DNA of 64,000 bases from Rhizobium rhododendri (GCF_007000325.2 NZ_CP117267.1:682001-746000), one strand, 5' to 3'; positions 52,201 to 61,933 are shown, numbered from the stretch's first letter. Made by a program: numbers and translations. The notes: generated by a model not told the origin, from the letters alone.

Positions 52201-52205
52201 CCAAT

Positions 52206-52225
52206 GTCTTCGTGAGTCTTCGTGA
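52206..52225. repeat. Perfect 10-bp tandem duplication
   Basis: GTCTTCGTGA occurs twice without spacer just downstream of the reductase stop. It is probably a replication-slippage duplication. Confidence 0.7.
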
Positions 52226-52247
52226 TCCTCAGGAAGCCGTGAAAGCT

Positions 52248-53261
52248 TTAGAACCCTGCCAGGACGATCTTGCCCTTCGTCGTGCCACTTTCCAGCATCG
52301 CGTGTGCCTTCTTCATGTTGGCGGCGTTGATGGTGCCGAGCGTTTCGGTCAATGTCGTGCGAACCTTGCCTGTGTCCACGAGCCCTGCCACCTCGGTGAG
52401 AAGCTTGTGCTGCTCGATCATGTCGGCGGTTTTGAACAGCGAACGCGTGAACATCAGCTCCCAGTGCACCGAGATCGATTTACGCTTGAAAGCCATGATA
52501 TCGAGCGTCTTGGGGTCGTCGATCAGCGCAAAGCGACCCTGCGGAGCGATCGCCTCGACGATGTCGGCAAGATGCTTTCCGGTGTTGGTCGTCGAGAACA
52601 CGAACGCCGGTGCGCCGAGGCCAAGTCCCTCGATCTGGGGCGCCAATGGCTTGGAATGGTCGATGACATGGTGGGCACCGAGTTCCCGGACCCAGCTTTG
52701 CGTTTCCGGCCGTGAGGCGGTGGCAATGACGGTCAGGTCCGTCAGCGTCCGCGCCAGCTGGATGGCAATCGAGCCGACGCCGCCGGCGCCGCCGATGATC
52801 AATATCGTCCGCGAAGCACCTGGAACAGTGTCCTGAACCTTGAGGCGGTCGAACAGTGTCTCATAGGCCGTGATGGCGGTCAGCGGCAGGGCCGCAGCCG
52901 CTGCGAAATCGAGACTTTTCGGTTTCAGTGCGACGATGCGCTCGTCCACAAGATGGAATTCGGCATTCGAGCCGCCGCGATCGATGGCTCCGGCGTAGTA
53001 GACCTCGTCTCCCGGCTTGAACATCGTGACCTCAGCACCCGTCGCCTTGACGATGCCGGCCGCATCCCATCCGAGAACCTTGTATTGCCCGGCATCGGGT
53101 GTGACGCCGGCACGGACCTTGGTATCGACGGGGTTCACGGAAACGGCCTTGATATCGACGAGCAGATCCCGCCCGCTGGCTTCCGGCATCGGCAGGTCGA
53201 CGTCGATCAATGCGCTTTCGGCTGAGATCGGCAGTGGATTCTGATAGGCGACGGCGCGCAT
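52248..53261 (-). CDS. Zinc-type alcohol dehydrogenase-like / quinone oxidoreductase family protein
   Basis: This is a 337-aa medium-chain reductase. The N-terminal GroES-like domain (DLLVDIKAVSVNPVDTKVRA) lacks the usual zinc ligands, and VLGWDAAGIV replaces the GHE motif, as in zinc-independent quinone reductases. The Rossmann domain has ILIIGGAGGVGSIAIQLAR for NADPH. It ends AMLESGTTKGKIVLAGF. It probably reduces quinones or enones. ATG 53261 is the family start (MRAVAYQ). It seems monocistronic, with a terminator after it. Confidence 0.92.
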   Translation of the reverse strand: MRAVAYQNPLPISAESALIDVDLPMPEASGRDLLVDIKAVSVNPVDTKVRAGVTPDAGQYKVLGWDAAGIVKATGAEVTMFKPGDEVYYAGAIDRGGSNAEFHLVDERIVALKPKSLDFAAAAALPLTAITAYETLFDRLKVQDTVPGASRTILIIGGAGGVGSIAIQLARTLTDLTVIATASRPETQSWVRELGAHHVIDHSKPLAPQIEGLGLGAPAFVFSTTNTGKHLADIVEAIAPQGRFALIDDPKTLDIMAFKRKSISVHWELMFTRSLFKTADMIEQHKLLTEVAGLVDTGKVRTTLTETLGTINAANMKKAHAMLESGTTKGKIVLAGF

Positions 53262-53391
53262 GGGGAACTCCTGTGTTTGTAGCGAGACACGTTAGATGCG
53301 CATCGTTCACTGGCAACGCAAGAAGCATCGAACGAGTTCGACGCCACCGAGGCTGTCAAAGTGCGCTGTGAATTTCCGGGGAGGAGGCAGG

Positions 53392-54609
53392 CTAGGCGAT
53401 CCCGTCCTTGCGCTCCAGCGCAACGGATATGCCGAAGACCACGAGGCCGCCGACCGAAAGGATGGCGCCGACATAGCCGGTGGCCGCCGCCGTATATCCC
53501 CAGGCGATGGCAATGCCGCCCAGCCATGCGCCGAGCGCGTTGGCGACGTTGAAGGCGGAATGATTGGAGGCGGCGGCGAGCATCTGGGCATCGGCTGCTA
53601 CGTCCATCAACCGGGTCTGGACGGCGGGACAGGCCGCAAAGCCGCAGCCGATCAGGAAGGTGCAGATGCACAGCATGACTGGCTCGGCAGCAGTCATCGA
53701 AAACAGCGTCATGATGACGACATTGAAGGCCAGCATGCCGCCGATTGTGCCCTTCAGCGAGATATCGGCCAGCCGCGAACCGACGACATTGCCGACATTC
53801 ATGCCGATGCCGAACAGCGCCAGCACGACGGGGATCATTCCCACCGAGAGGTGGGCGACATCCGTCGTCGTCGAGGCAATGTAGGTGAAGATCGAGAACA
53901 TGCCGCCGAAGCCGACGGCAGCGATGGCGAGCGTCAGCCAGACCTGGACGCGCACCAGAGCGCCGAGTTCGCGCAAAACGCTGGCGCCCTCGGTAACCTT
54001 GTCTTTCGGCAGGAACAAGGCGATCAGCAGAACCGTCAGGGCGCCGAGGCCGCCAACCATCATGAATGCGGCCCGCCAGTCGAGCAACTGCCCAAGGAAT
54101 GTGGCGATCGGCGTACCGATCAGCGTTGCGATGGTGAGCCCGAGCATGACGCGTCCGACAGCCCGAGCGCGGCGATGGATTGGCACCATCGAGGCAGCCA
54201 CCAGGGCTGCAACCCCGAAATAGGCTCCATGCGGCAGACCGGTCAGGAAGCGCAGCAGGGTGAAGCTGGCAAAGGTGGGCGCGAAAGCGCTCATGATGTT
54301 GCCGGCGGCAAATACCGTCATCAGCAGCAGCAATAATGTCCGCCGCGCAAGCTTGGCCGACAGTACCGCAATCACCGGCGCGCCGATGACGACGCCAAGC
54401 GCATAGGCGCTGATGACATATCCTGCTTCCGGCGTCGTCACATGGAAGGTATCAGCGACGTTGGGAAGCAAGCCCATGATGACGAACTCGCCTGTCCCGA
54501 TGCCAAAACCGCCCATGGCAAGTGCCAGCATGACAAGCGCGACGGCCGTGCTCGATGGAGCTTCGACTGCGGATGGCGGATCGAGGTTGTCGATGACAAG
54601 GTCGGTCAC
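53392..54609 (-). CDS. MFS transporter, DHA1 (AraJ-like exporter) family
   Basis: This is a 405-aa 12-helix exporter. It shows MGGFGIGTGEFVIMGLLPNV at helix 1, the DHA1 signature of sugar/drug exporters, the motif LRFLTGLPHGAYFGVAALVA, and PIATFLGQLLDWRAAFMMVG. GTG 54609 is chosen because TGGAG precedes it at good spacing and the MFS region starts soon after; the reading from ATG 54786 adds a non-family N-terminus. Substrates may be sugars, nucleosides or drugs; sequence does not decide. Confidence 0.9.
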   Translation of the reverse strand: MTDLVIDNLDPPSAVEAPSSTAVALVMLALAMGGFGIGTGEFVIMGLLPNVADTFHVTTPEAGYVISAYALGVVIGAPVIAVLSAKLARRTLLLLLMTVFAAGNIMSAFAPTFASFTLLRFLTGLPHGAYFGVAALVAASMVPIHRRARAVGRVMLGLTIATLIGTPIATFLGQLLDWRAAFMMVGGLGALTVLLIALFLPKDKVTEGASVLRELGALVRVQVWLTLAIAAVGFGGMFSIFTYIASTTTDVAHLSVGMIPVVLALFGIGMNVGNVVGSRLADISLKGTIGGMLAFNVVIMTLFSMTAAEPVMLCICTFLIGCGFAACPAVQTRLMDVAADAQMLAAASNHSAFNVANALGAWLGGIAIAWGYTAAATGYVGAILSVGGLVVFGISVALERKDGIA

Positions 54610-54932
54610 GAAAGCTCCAGATAGGCTGGCTGCAGGAGGCTTTTCGCAGCGCCAGTAAATTTGGCGCCAGCCCCGCTCACAGATCGGAAAAATTGGGATG
54701 GCGCGATGCGCCTGGAGATTACTATGAATCAAAAGGATAGCCGCGTCCCCTGCGTTTTTCGCACCGCAGCATGGCCGGTTGTGCATACGTAGGTCTACGA
54801 CCGGAGCTCACCTTTCTTCACGTTGCCGTGACACGAATGTCTTGATTTCGCTCGACGACAGGCCATCTTAGCGAGAGAATTGCATGGGCTGTCCAATATC
54901 GACTGTCCGAACTGAGGAAACCGGGATCCTCT
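54610..54932. other. Divergent promoter region
   Basis: These 323 bp separate the divergently transcribed MFS exporter and lipid kinase genes and should hold both promoters. I see no palindrome, RNA gene or convincing small ORF. Confidence 0.5.
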
Positions 54933-55880
54933 ATGAAGCTTATCGGACTTTTCAACCAAGACGGTGGCACATTCCGGACAACGGACATGAATGCCTATCG
55001 TATCCATGCGGAAAAGGTTTTCCGCGACGCCGGCCATGACTTCGAGTGTCAGGTGGTGTCGGGAAAGGAAATCGTGCCCGCCATGGAACGGGCGGCGCGG
55101 CGCGATGACATCGAGGGCATCATTGCCGGCGGTGGCGACGGCACGATTTCGGCGGCCGCCTCCGTCGCCTGGAAGAACAAGATCGCACTCGGCGTTGTGC
55201 CAGCCGGTACCATGAACCTCTTTGCCCGCTCACTTCAGCTGCCGCTGGATATCTGGCAGGTGCTCGACGTGATTGCCAATGGCGAGGTCGATGCGGTCGA
55301 TATCGGCAGCGCCAACGGCCGGCCCTTCATCCACCAGTATTCTGCCGGGATGCACGCGCGCTTGGTGCGCTATCGCAATTCCTTCACTTTCAGCTCGCGC
55401 ATAGGCAAGATGTCTGCCAGCGTGCGGGCCGCCCTCGGCGTTATCTTCAATCCACCGGAATTCGATGTCGAGTTCGATATCGACGGCAAGAAGGAGCGCC
55501 GTCACGTGTCCGCCGTGTCCGTATCGAACAACCCGTTCGGACAAAATGCATTGCTCTACGCCGACGAGCTGACGACCGGAACGCTTGGCTTCTATCTCGC
55601 CAAGCCTATGAAACCGTTGGGCGTAACCCGGCTGGCCTTCGATATGCTGCGCGGCAAGTTTCGCGATAATGTCGATGTCATGGTCATGCACACGCAGTCG
55701 CTGCACCTGCATTATCCGAAAATGAGGTCCAGGGCTCACTGCGTGATCGACGGTGAATTGTTGCGGCTCGAGCGCGACGTCGAGCTGAAACTCCACCCGC
55801 GCGAGCTCAAGGTAATGGTTGCCCATGGAACGGCGAGCCGTGTTGCCGTCGAGCAGAGCAACGAGCCCGCACCTGTCTGA
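54933..55880 (+). CDS. Diacylglycerol kinase-family lipid kinase
   Basis: This is a 315-aa protein with the DAGK catalytic domain: EGIIAGGGDGTISAAASVAW with the GGGDGT nucleotide motif, VVPAGTMNLFARSLQLPLDI, and the C-terminal beta domain with SAVSVSNNPFGQN and VIDGELLRLERDVELKLHPR. It would phosphorylate a lipid such as diacylglycerol or a sphingoid/glycerol lipid at the membrane surface. ATG 54933 begins the family-typical strand KLIGLFNQDGG. Its stop is 9 bp from the stop of the convergent glutamine-synthetase-like gene. Confidence 0.92.
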   Translation: MKLIGLFNQDGGTFRTTDMNAYRIHAEKVFRDAGHDFECQVVSGKEIVPAMERAARRDDIEGIIAGGGDGTISAAASVAWKNKIALGVVPAGTMNLFARSLQLPLDIWQVLDVIANGEVDAVDIGSANGRPFIHQYSAGMHARLVRYRNSFTFSSRIGKMSASVRAALGVIFNPPEFDVEFDIDGKKERRHVSAVSVSNNPFGQNALLYADELTTGTLGFYLAKPMKPLGVTRLAFDMLRGKFRDNVDVMVMHTQSLHLHYPKMRSRAHCVIDGELLRLERDVELKLHPRELKVMVAHGTASRVAVEQSNEPAPV

Positions 55881-55889
55881 GCAAGATTC

Positions 55890-57242
55890 TTATATGCGTG
55901 GCAAATATGTACGGTAGTCGAAATTCGAGACGCTGCGCAGGAAATGGATGGCTTCCTTTTCCTTCGTATCCGCAAACAGCGTCTGGTACCTCTCGCCAAA
56001 AATCTCCCTTGTGAAGGCCGAGGCGCGAAACCGCTCAACGGCTGTCAGAAAATCATGGGTCAGCTTCGGTGCGTCGATAGCGGCCGCATGGGCGGTGGTC
56101 TCAGGCCCGGGATCGAGATCTTCCGTCAGGCCGCCCAGCATGCCGCCGAGGATGGCGGCAATTGCGAGATAGGGATTGGCATCCGCGCCGGCAACGCGGT
56201 GCTCGATGCGAGCGCCTGCACCGTTTTTTTCGGGAATACGCAGCGCCGTGCCGCGGTGATCGTAGCCCCAGTTAATGTCGACCGGTGCAAACGATCCTGG
56301 CTGGAAGCGGCGATAGGAATTGGCAAAGGGTGCAAACACCAGTTGCGTTTCCTGCATCGTCCGCAGCAATCCGGCACACACCGATTTTAGCTTGGCGGGA
56401 TCGCCTCCCTCGGCGTCAAGAATATTGCGGCCATCCTTGTCGAGAATGCTGACATGGACGTGAAGTCCGGAGCCTGCATGATCGGTATAAGGTTTGGCCA
56501 TGCAGGTCGATTTCAGCCCGTGCTGTCTTGCTGCCTGGGCCGCGATCCTTTTCAGGCCGATACAGTCATCGGCGGCAGCCAGAGCGTCGGGCCTGTGCAG
56601 CAGGTTCACTTCGAACTGGCCCGGCCCGAACTCGGCAGTCGTCGCATCGGCGGGCAGACCCTGTGCCCGTGCATAGGCGCGCAGCGTCTCGAGATAATCG
56701 CCGAGCACGTCGACGGCATCCATGTCGTAGAGCTGAAAGCCGTCCGGCTCGCCACGATAGGTGAGGGCCGCGGGCGGCGACGGGATGCCGGTCTCGCGCC
56801 AATCCGCCGCCAGCAGGTAGAACTCCAGCTCCGTCGCGACCACCGGCGTCAGCCCCATCAGCCGATAGCGCTCGACAACGGCAGCAAGGATGGCACGCGG
56901 ATCCATGAAGCTCGGACCGCCACTCAGCTCATGCATCGTCGCCAGCACCTGGCAGGATCCGGCCGGCGCCCAGGGCATCGGTGCCAGGGTGCGCGGATCG
57001 GCGATGCAGCTTCCGTCGGGATCGCCGATCGTCATCGACAAGCCGTTCAACTCATCATTGTCGTAACCCCAGATATCCAGGGTTTGCGTCGACAGGGGCA
57101 GCCGCACGTCGCCGGCCCAGACCTTTTTTTCAGCCGAAAGCGGGATCTGCTTGCCGCGCAGCCGGCCGTTCATGTCGACGGTCAGCACCTCGATGCGAGC
57201 CGCAGCGTCCAGCGTGTCGTCTTTTGCGGTCCCGACCGTCAT
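55890..57242 (-). CDS. Glutamine synthetase-family protein, gamma-glutamylamine (PuuA-like) type
   Basis: This is a 450-aa enzyme of the GS family (460 aa if ATG 57272 is used). It has the beta-grasp N-terminal part (EVLTVDMNGRLRGKQIPLSA), EFGPGQFEVNLLHRPDAL with metal-binding Glu, KPYTDHAGSGLHVHVSI, and FLTAVERFRASAFTREIFGE, as in gamma-glutamylpolyamine synthetases rather than housekeeping GlnA. It lacks the adenylylation-site context of GlnA. It is divergent from a class III aminotransferase, which suggests joint use in polyamine or other amine catabolism. ATG 57242 leaves room for a divergent promoter. Confidence 0.88.
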   Translation of the reverse strand: MTVGTAKDDTLDAAARIEVLTVDMNGRLRGKQIPLSAEKKVWAGDVRLPLSTQTLDIWGYDNDELNGLSMTIGDPDGSCIADPRTLAPMPWAPAGSCQVLATMHELSGGPSFMDPRAILAAVVERYRLMGLTPVVATELEFYLLAADWRETGIPSPPAALTYRGEPDGFQLYDMDAVDVLGDYLETLRAYARAQGLPADATTAEFGPGQFEVNLLHRPDALAAADDCIGLKRIAAQAARQHGLKSTCMAKPYTDHAGSGLHVHVSILDKDGRNILDAEGGDPAKLKSVCAGLLRTMQETQLVFAPFANSYRRFQPGSFAPVDINWGYDHRGTALRIPEKNGAGARIEHRVAGADANPYLAIAAILGGMLGGLTEDLDPGPETTAHAAAIDAPKLTHDFLTAVERFRASAFTREIFGERYQTLFADTKEKEAIHFLRSVSNFDYRTYLPRI

Positions 57243-57322
57243 GCTCTTGAAAATCCTCGAATGCCCGGCCATGGTCGTAGCCGATCAAGCCCGGCCTTTC
57301 AATTCCGAAGGATTTGCAGACG

Positions 57323-58690
57323 ATGACGGAGACGAAACCCTTGTCCAATCTCGCCGCCATCGATGCAGCCCATCACCTGCATCCCTTCGCCGATACCGGG
57401 AAGCTGAACACTGAGGGCACGCGCATTATCCAGCGCGGCGAGGGCGTCCATATCTTCGACAGCCTCGGTAAGAAATACCTCGATGGATTCGCCGGTCTCT
57501 GGTGCGTCAACATCGGATATGGACGCAAGGAGATCGCCGAGGCGGTCGCAAGGCAGATGAACGAGCTGCCCTATTACAATACGTTCTTCGGCACGACCAC
57601 CACGCCGGCAACCCTGCTTGCCGAGAAGGTCTGCTCCCACGCCGGGCCCAACTTCAACCACATCTTCTTCACCAACTCCGGTTCCGAGGCGAACGACACA
57701 TGGTTTCGCATGGCGCGGGTTTACTGGAGCGCTGTCGGCAAACCTTCCAAGAAGATCGTCATCGCGCGCCGTAACGGCTACCACGGCTCGACTGTCGCCG
57801 GCGCCAGCCTCGGCGGCATGAAATACATGCATGAGCAAGGCGACCTGCCGATCCCGGGGATCGTCCATATCGGACAGCCCTATTGGTACGCCGACGGCGG
57901 CGATCTGACGCCCGAGGCTTTCGGGCTCAAGGTGGCAGGCGAGCTTGAGGAGAAGATCGACGAGCTCGGCGAGGATAACGTTGCCGCCTTCGTGGCCGAA
58001 CCGATACAGGGGGCAGGCGGCGTCATCATACCGCCCTCGACCTACTGGCCGGAGATCGACCGCATCTGCAAGGCACGCAACATCCTGCTGGTTTCAGACG
58101 AGGTGATTTGCGGCTTCGGACGCCTTGGCGAATGGTTCGGCTTCCAGCACTACGGTTTCACGCCGGACCTTGCACCCATCGCCAAGGGCCTTTCATCAGG
58201 CTATCTGCCAATTGGCGGCGTGCTGGTCGGAGACCGTGTTGCCGATGTGCTGATCAACGACGTCGGCGAATTCAACCACGGCTTCACCTATTCCGGCCAT
58301 CCGGTATGCGCGGCCGCCGCACTCGAAAACCTGCGCATCATCGAGGACGAGCATCTCGTCGAGCGCGTGCGCAATGACATCGGACCCTATTTCGCTGCAG
58401 AATGGAGCAACCTTGCCGATCACCCCATGGTCGGTGAAGCCGTCAGCGTCGGCTTGATGGGCGCCCTGCAGCTTGCCGCCGATAAGACTACGCGCCGCCG
58501 CTTCGACAAGCCGGATGCCGTCGGCGCCATGGTTCGCAATCACGCGCTGGCCAACGGCCTAGTCCTGCGCGCCACCGCCGACCGCATGCTAGCCTCGCCC
58601 TCCCTGATCATCAGCCGCGAGGAGGTCGACACGATGGTCCGCATTGCACGTCTGGCGCTGGACGCGGTCTGGGCGGGAACCACCGCCTAA
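57323..58690 (+). CDS. Class III (omega) aminotransferase, putrescine/GABA-pyruvate type
   Basis: This is a 455-aa PLP enzyme. It shows LDGFAGLWCVNIGYGRKEIA, a signature of omega-amino acid-pyruvate aminotransferases, FTNSGSEANDTWFRMARVYW for phosphate binding, ILLVSDEVICGFGRLGEWFG with the Asp, and PIAKGLSSGYLPIGG with the PLP Lys at about residue 288. Likely substrates are putrescine, spermidine or GABA. ATG 57323 follows GAAGGA; TTG 57314 is unlikely. The divergent neighbour encodes a gamma-glutamylamine synthetase-like enzyme, consistent with amine use. Confidence 0.93.
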   Translation: MTETKPLSNLAAIDAAHHLHPFADTGKLNTEGTRIIQRGEGVHIFDSLGKKYLDGFAGLWCVNIGYGRKEIAEAVARQMNELPYYNTFFGTTTTPATLLAEKVCSHAGPNFNHIFFTNSGSEANDTWFRMARVYWSAVGKPSKKIVIARRNGYHGSTVAGASLGGMKYMHEQGDLPIPGIVHIGQPYWYADGGDLTPEAFGLKVAGELEEKIDELGEDNVAAFVAEPIQGAGGVIIPPSTYWPEIDRICKARNILLVSDEVICGFGRLGEWFGFQHYGFTPDLAPIAKGLSSGYLPIGGVLVGDRVADVLINDVGEFNHGFTYSGHPVCAAAALENLRIIEDEHLVERVRNDIGPYFAAEWSNLADHPMVGEAVSVGLMGALQLAADKTTRRRFDKPDAVGAMVRNHALANGLVLRATADRMLASPSLIISREEVDTMVRIARLALDAVWAGTTA

Positions 58691-58704
58691 ACCGACCATC
58701 CAAG

Positions 58705-59295
58705 TCAGACGATCCATTTCCCTGCCTTGTTCAGAGCAAGGGTCAAGGCTGCGACATGAATGGCCTGGATCATCTCTCCAGCCAGCATCATCCTGATGGC
58801 TTCGCGAATAGGCACTCGAACAATCTCGGTCCGCTCTGTCGGATTGTCATCCGGAAGCGCGTTGCATTCAATTCCGAGCGCCAGAACGATATGGCAAAGA
58901 TTGGTATGGGTTGCCGGGTTCGGGGACAAAGATGCCACCGGCAGCCACTCCGCCGCCGAAAATCCGGTTTCCTCCCGCAGTTCACGCTGCGCCGCCTGCA
59001 CCGGGCTGCCATCTTTAGCATCAATAGCACCGCCAGGCAATTCCAGCGAGATACGGCCTAAGGCATGACGATATTGTCTGAGCAAAAGAATATTGTCCTC
59101 GGTATCGATCGCCACGACCTGAACCCAGTCGCTATACTCGAGGACATAATAGGGAGCGATTTCAACGCCTTCGGATGTGACGCAATCGTCGGCCCTGACC
59201 GTCAGCCAGCGATCGCGCAGCGGGTAGCTCGACCTCTTGATTTCCCACGGAGCAAGATTGATAGGCGCGGGCTGGGTCTGATCGCTTGCAGCCAT
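58705..59295 (-). CDS. NUDIX hydrolase
   Basis: This is a 196-aa hydrolase with the Nudix box GGAIDAKDGSPVQAAQREL followed by REETGF. The surrounding VVAIDTEDNILLLRQYRHAL and ISLELPGGA resemble ADP-ribose/GDP-mannose pyrophosphatases. It would clean up nucleoside diphosphate derivatives in the cytosol. ATG 59295 has a perfect GGAGG nearby, so the longer reading to 59406 is rejected. It converges with the aminotransferase gene, stops 14 bp apart. Confidence 0.92.
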   Translation of the reverse strand: MAASDQTQPAPINLAPWEIKRSSYPLRDRWLTVRADDCVTSEGVEIAPYYVLEYSDWVQVVAIDTEDNILLLRQYRHALGRISLELPGGAIDAKDGSPVQAAQRELREETGFSAAEWLPVASLSPNPATHTNLCHIVLALGIECNALPDDNPTERTEIVRVPIREAIRMMLAGEMIQAIHVAALTLALNKAGKWIV

Positions 59296-59335
59296 GGCTT
59301 GCCTCCGAGTTTTGAAGAACGGATAGCCGCAGTCG

Positions 59336-60832
59336 TTACTGCGGATAGATCCACGCATAGGCAAAATGTGCCGTGTCACCGGGCTTGCCGTGGATATAGC
59401 CGACATCCGCCTGGCGAACGACCGCGTTTACATATTGCGGTCCGAGCGAGGTGCTTACCCATTCGGCAAGAACGGGTGGCATGGCATCACGACCCTTTTT
59501 CGGCAGCCAGACGAGCAGCACCGGCCTCTCCGCCGTCCACTGATAGGGCAGCGTGAGGTTGCCGAAAAACCGCGACATGACGGGCACGCCAGCAAACTGG
59601 AGCTTGAGGTTGCCGGCCGGAAGCCAGTCGTCCGTCATCACCAGCCCCGGCTTCTTGGCTTCTGTGCTGACAATCTGGCTGGCAAAATCGGCATAGGGAA
59701 CATTGTAGGCTTCATAAGAGCCGAACAGGCCCGGCACGGTCACGCGGGTCAGCAGGGCCGTCGGGATGAGCAGCATAAGTGCAATCGGAATGTAAACGAA
59801 ACGCTTGGCAAAATCTTCGGCACGCAGCCCGGCAATTTCCATCTTCAGGCAAAGGTAGATCGGCAGCAGGAATAGAAACGGCAGCAGCCATCGGTCGCGC
59901 ATTGCAGTCATGCCGATGCCGAAAATCAGAACCAGCACCAGAATCGCTATGGCAACGAAGATTGTCGCAAGGAAACGCGTCCATTCGTTCGACATCTTCA
60001 GGCTGGCAAACAGGGCTTTCCCGAACACCAGAGCGTAGACGATAGCGGTCGGCAGGCAGATGACGATGGCGAGCTTGAAAAACTCGAGCGGTCCCTGGAC
60101 GAGTTTCGCCCAATGGCTCTTCGGCGCGTCCTGCTCCATGATCCCGAGCGTGCGACCGGAGGCCAGATCGAAATTGTGGAGCAGCCACAGGCCGTGCGGC
60201 AGGAAGATGATCAGTGCTATCAGCACAGTCACAAGAAACCGCTTGTCGAAAATCCGGGCGCGGCCTTGCGGGTGCAGTAACACGGCAACGACGGTGGCGG
60301 CGGCCAGCAGCGCAAAATTGTATTTCGACAGCATGCCGAGGCCAAGTGCCACGCCGGTGATCAGGTATCCGGTCCAGGACGGCGTCTTCAGCGTCCGGAT
60401 GACGCCGTAGAGAAACAGGTTGATGGTCACCATCTGGGCGACCGTATGGGTGAGATCGCGCTGAGCTTCCCAGAAAAGCTGCGGAATGGTCAGCAGCGAC
60501 AGGGTGGCGATCACTGCAAACAGCTTGTCGGCCAGGACCAGGCGGGCAAGCTTGTAATAGGTCACGTAGATCAGAAACAGCACGAGGTTCTTGACGACGG
60601 AAATGATCGCCAGCGACAGGCCGAAGACCGAAACGAACGCTGTCTGCAGCCAGTTATACAGCGGTGGTTGCGAATCGTAGCCGAGCGTCAGCCATTGCGA
60701 AAAGAATGCCTGCTGCGATTCGTCGTAGCGCATGCTGTGCGGCATGAGCATGCGGACGACAAACTCGAGGCAGAAGTAGGCTGCCAGAAGGAGGATCACG
60801 GCATCTGGCTTGCGGACCAGCAGCCTATGCAT
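59336..60832 (-). CDS. GT39/ArnT-like membrane glycosyltransferase
   Basis: This is a 498-aa polytopic membrane protein. MRYDESQQAFFSQWLTLGYD with DSQPPLYNWLQ in the first periplasmic loop is the acidic catalytic motif of the PMT/ArnT (GT39) family; about eleven helices follow and a C-terminal periplasmic domain (VMTDDWLPAGNLKLQFAGVP). It would transfer a sugar from a polyprenyl phosphate carrier to an envelope acceptor. ATG 60832 overlaps the end of the GT2 gene by 8 bp, so the pair is an operon. The target is unknown. Confidence 0.9.
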   Translation of the reverse strand: MHRLLVRKPDAVILLLAAYFCLEFVVRMLMPHSMRYDESQQAFFSQWLTLGYDSQPPLYNWLQTAFVSVFGLSLAIISVVKNLVLFLIYVTYYKLARLVLADKLFAVIATLSLLTIPQLFWEAQRDLTHTVAQMVTINLFLYGVIRTLKTPSWTGYLITGVALGLGMLSKYNFALLAAATVVAVLLHPQGRARIFDKRFLVTVLIALIIFLPHGLWLLHNFDLASGRTLGIMEQDAPKSHWAKLVQGPLEFFKLAIVICLPTAIVYALVFGKALFASLKMSNEWTRFLATIFVAIAILVLVLIFGIGMTAMRDRWLLPFLFLLPIYLCLKMEIAGLRAEDFAKRFVYIPIALMLLIPTALLTRVTVPGLFGSYEAYNVPYADFASQIVSTEAKKPGLVMTDDWLPAGNLKLQFAGVPVMSRFFGNLTLPYQWTAERPVLLVWLPKKGRDAMPPVLAEWVSTSLGPQYVNAVVRQADVGYIHGKPGDTAHFAYAWIYPQ

Positions 60833-61844
60833 GGGGATGATCCCGATCGAAGATCGTCCGGACGATGTAGTTCGGCGACGTGTCGTCGCGGTAATAGTTG
60901 CGGGCAATCATCTCGGCCAGAATGCCGGTCGTGACCATCTGCACGGAGGCCAACAGCAGCACGACGCCGACCATCAGCATCGGCCGGGTGCCGATATCGT
61001 TGCCCATGATGAATTTGTCGACGAACAGATAGGCCATGATGACAAGCGCCAGCGCGCCGAAGCCGAGGCCGAGCGACCCGAAGAAATGGCCGGGACGGGC
61101 CTTGTAGCGCATGAAGAACATCACTGAAAGAAGGTCGAGGATGACCCGGAACGTCCGCGATATGCCGTATTTCGACTTGCCATGGGCGCGGGCATGGTGG
61201 CTGACGACCATTTCGCCGATCCGCGAACTCGGCACCACGCTGGCGACCCAGGCCGGGATGAAGCGGTGCATCTCGCCCATCAGCTTGACCTGCTTGATGA
61301 TCGCAGCCCGGTAGATCTTCAGGCTGCAGCCATAGTCGTGTATCTTGACGCCCGTCGTCCGGCCGATCAGGTAATTGGCGCACCATGACGGGATCTTGCG
61401 CAAAAGCAGTCCGTCCTGGCGATCCTTGCGCCAGCCGACGAGAAGATCGAGATCGCGGCGTTCCAGTTCGGCGACCATGGCAGGAATGTCTTTCGGATCG
61501 TTCTGCAGGTCGCCGTCCATCGTCGCGATCAGGCGGCCGGTGGCCGCGTCGATGCCGGCCTGCATCGCCGCCGTCTGGCCGAAATTCCGCTGCAGTTCGA
61601 CAAGTCGCAGGATCAGGCCTTCCTGGCCCAGATAGCTCCGGGCGTTTACCAGCGTCGCATCCGTGCTGCCGTCATCGATCAGGATCAGTTCCCAGCGACC
61701 GGGGAAAATGGCCATCGACTGGGTGATACGCTCGATCAGCGGGCCGACACTGTCTTCCTCGTTGAAAACAGGCACGACCAGCGAAAGCTCGACTGGATTG
61801 ACGGTATCCGCGTGAAGCCGATTAGACTCTGCCGTTGTCTGCAA
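60825..61844 (-). CDS. GT2 polyprenyl-phosphate glycosyltransferase (ArnC/DPM1-like)
   Basis: This is a 339-aa enzyme. The cytosolic GT-A domain has LSLVVPVFNEEDSVGPLIER, ELILIDDGSTDATLVNARSY and TMDGDLQNDPKDIPAMVAEL (metal-binding DGD), then two C-terminal membrane helices (GFGALALVIMAYLFVDKFIM, VGVVLLLASVQMVTTGILAE). It would load a sugar onto undecaprenyl phosphate for the GT39 enzyme encoded next. ATG 61844 is the only start giving the complete domain. Confidence 0.94.
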   Translation of the reverse strand: MQTTAESNRLHADTVNPVELSLVVPVFNEEDSVGPLIERITQSMAIFPGRWELILIDDGSTDATLVNARSYLGQEGLILRLVELQRNFGQTAAMQAGIDAATGRLIATMDGDLQNDPKDIPAMVAELERRDLDLLVGWRKDRQDGLLLRKIPSWCANYLIGRTTGVKIHDYGCSLKIYRAAIIKQVKLMGEMHRFIPAWVASVVPSSRIGEMVVSHHARAHGKSKYGISRTFRVILDLLSVMFFMRYKARPGHFFGSLGLGFGALALVIMAYLFVDKFIMGNDIGTRPMLMVGVVLLLASVQMVTTGILAEMIARNYYRDDTSPNYIVRTIFDRDHPHA

Positions 61845-61933
61845 CGCTACTTTCTCCTAAAAGCCGCTATGATCGGTGGCCGGGCGAGCAAAGTTCGTGC
61901 CGTCAGCCAGAGCTCACACGGGTGCTTTCCTAC

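Larger units (their letters stand above)
51926..52247. other. Gene-free stretch between mgtE leader and the reductase gene
   Basis: This holds the rest of the mgtE leader/promoter region (with a small CCGAC/GTCGG stem just beyond 51925), the terminator at 52181-52200 and a perfect tandem 10-bp duplication at 52206-52225. Small open frames on the minus strand (51875-52204) have no family character. Confidence 0.5.
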
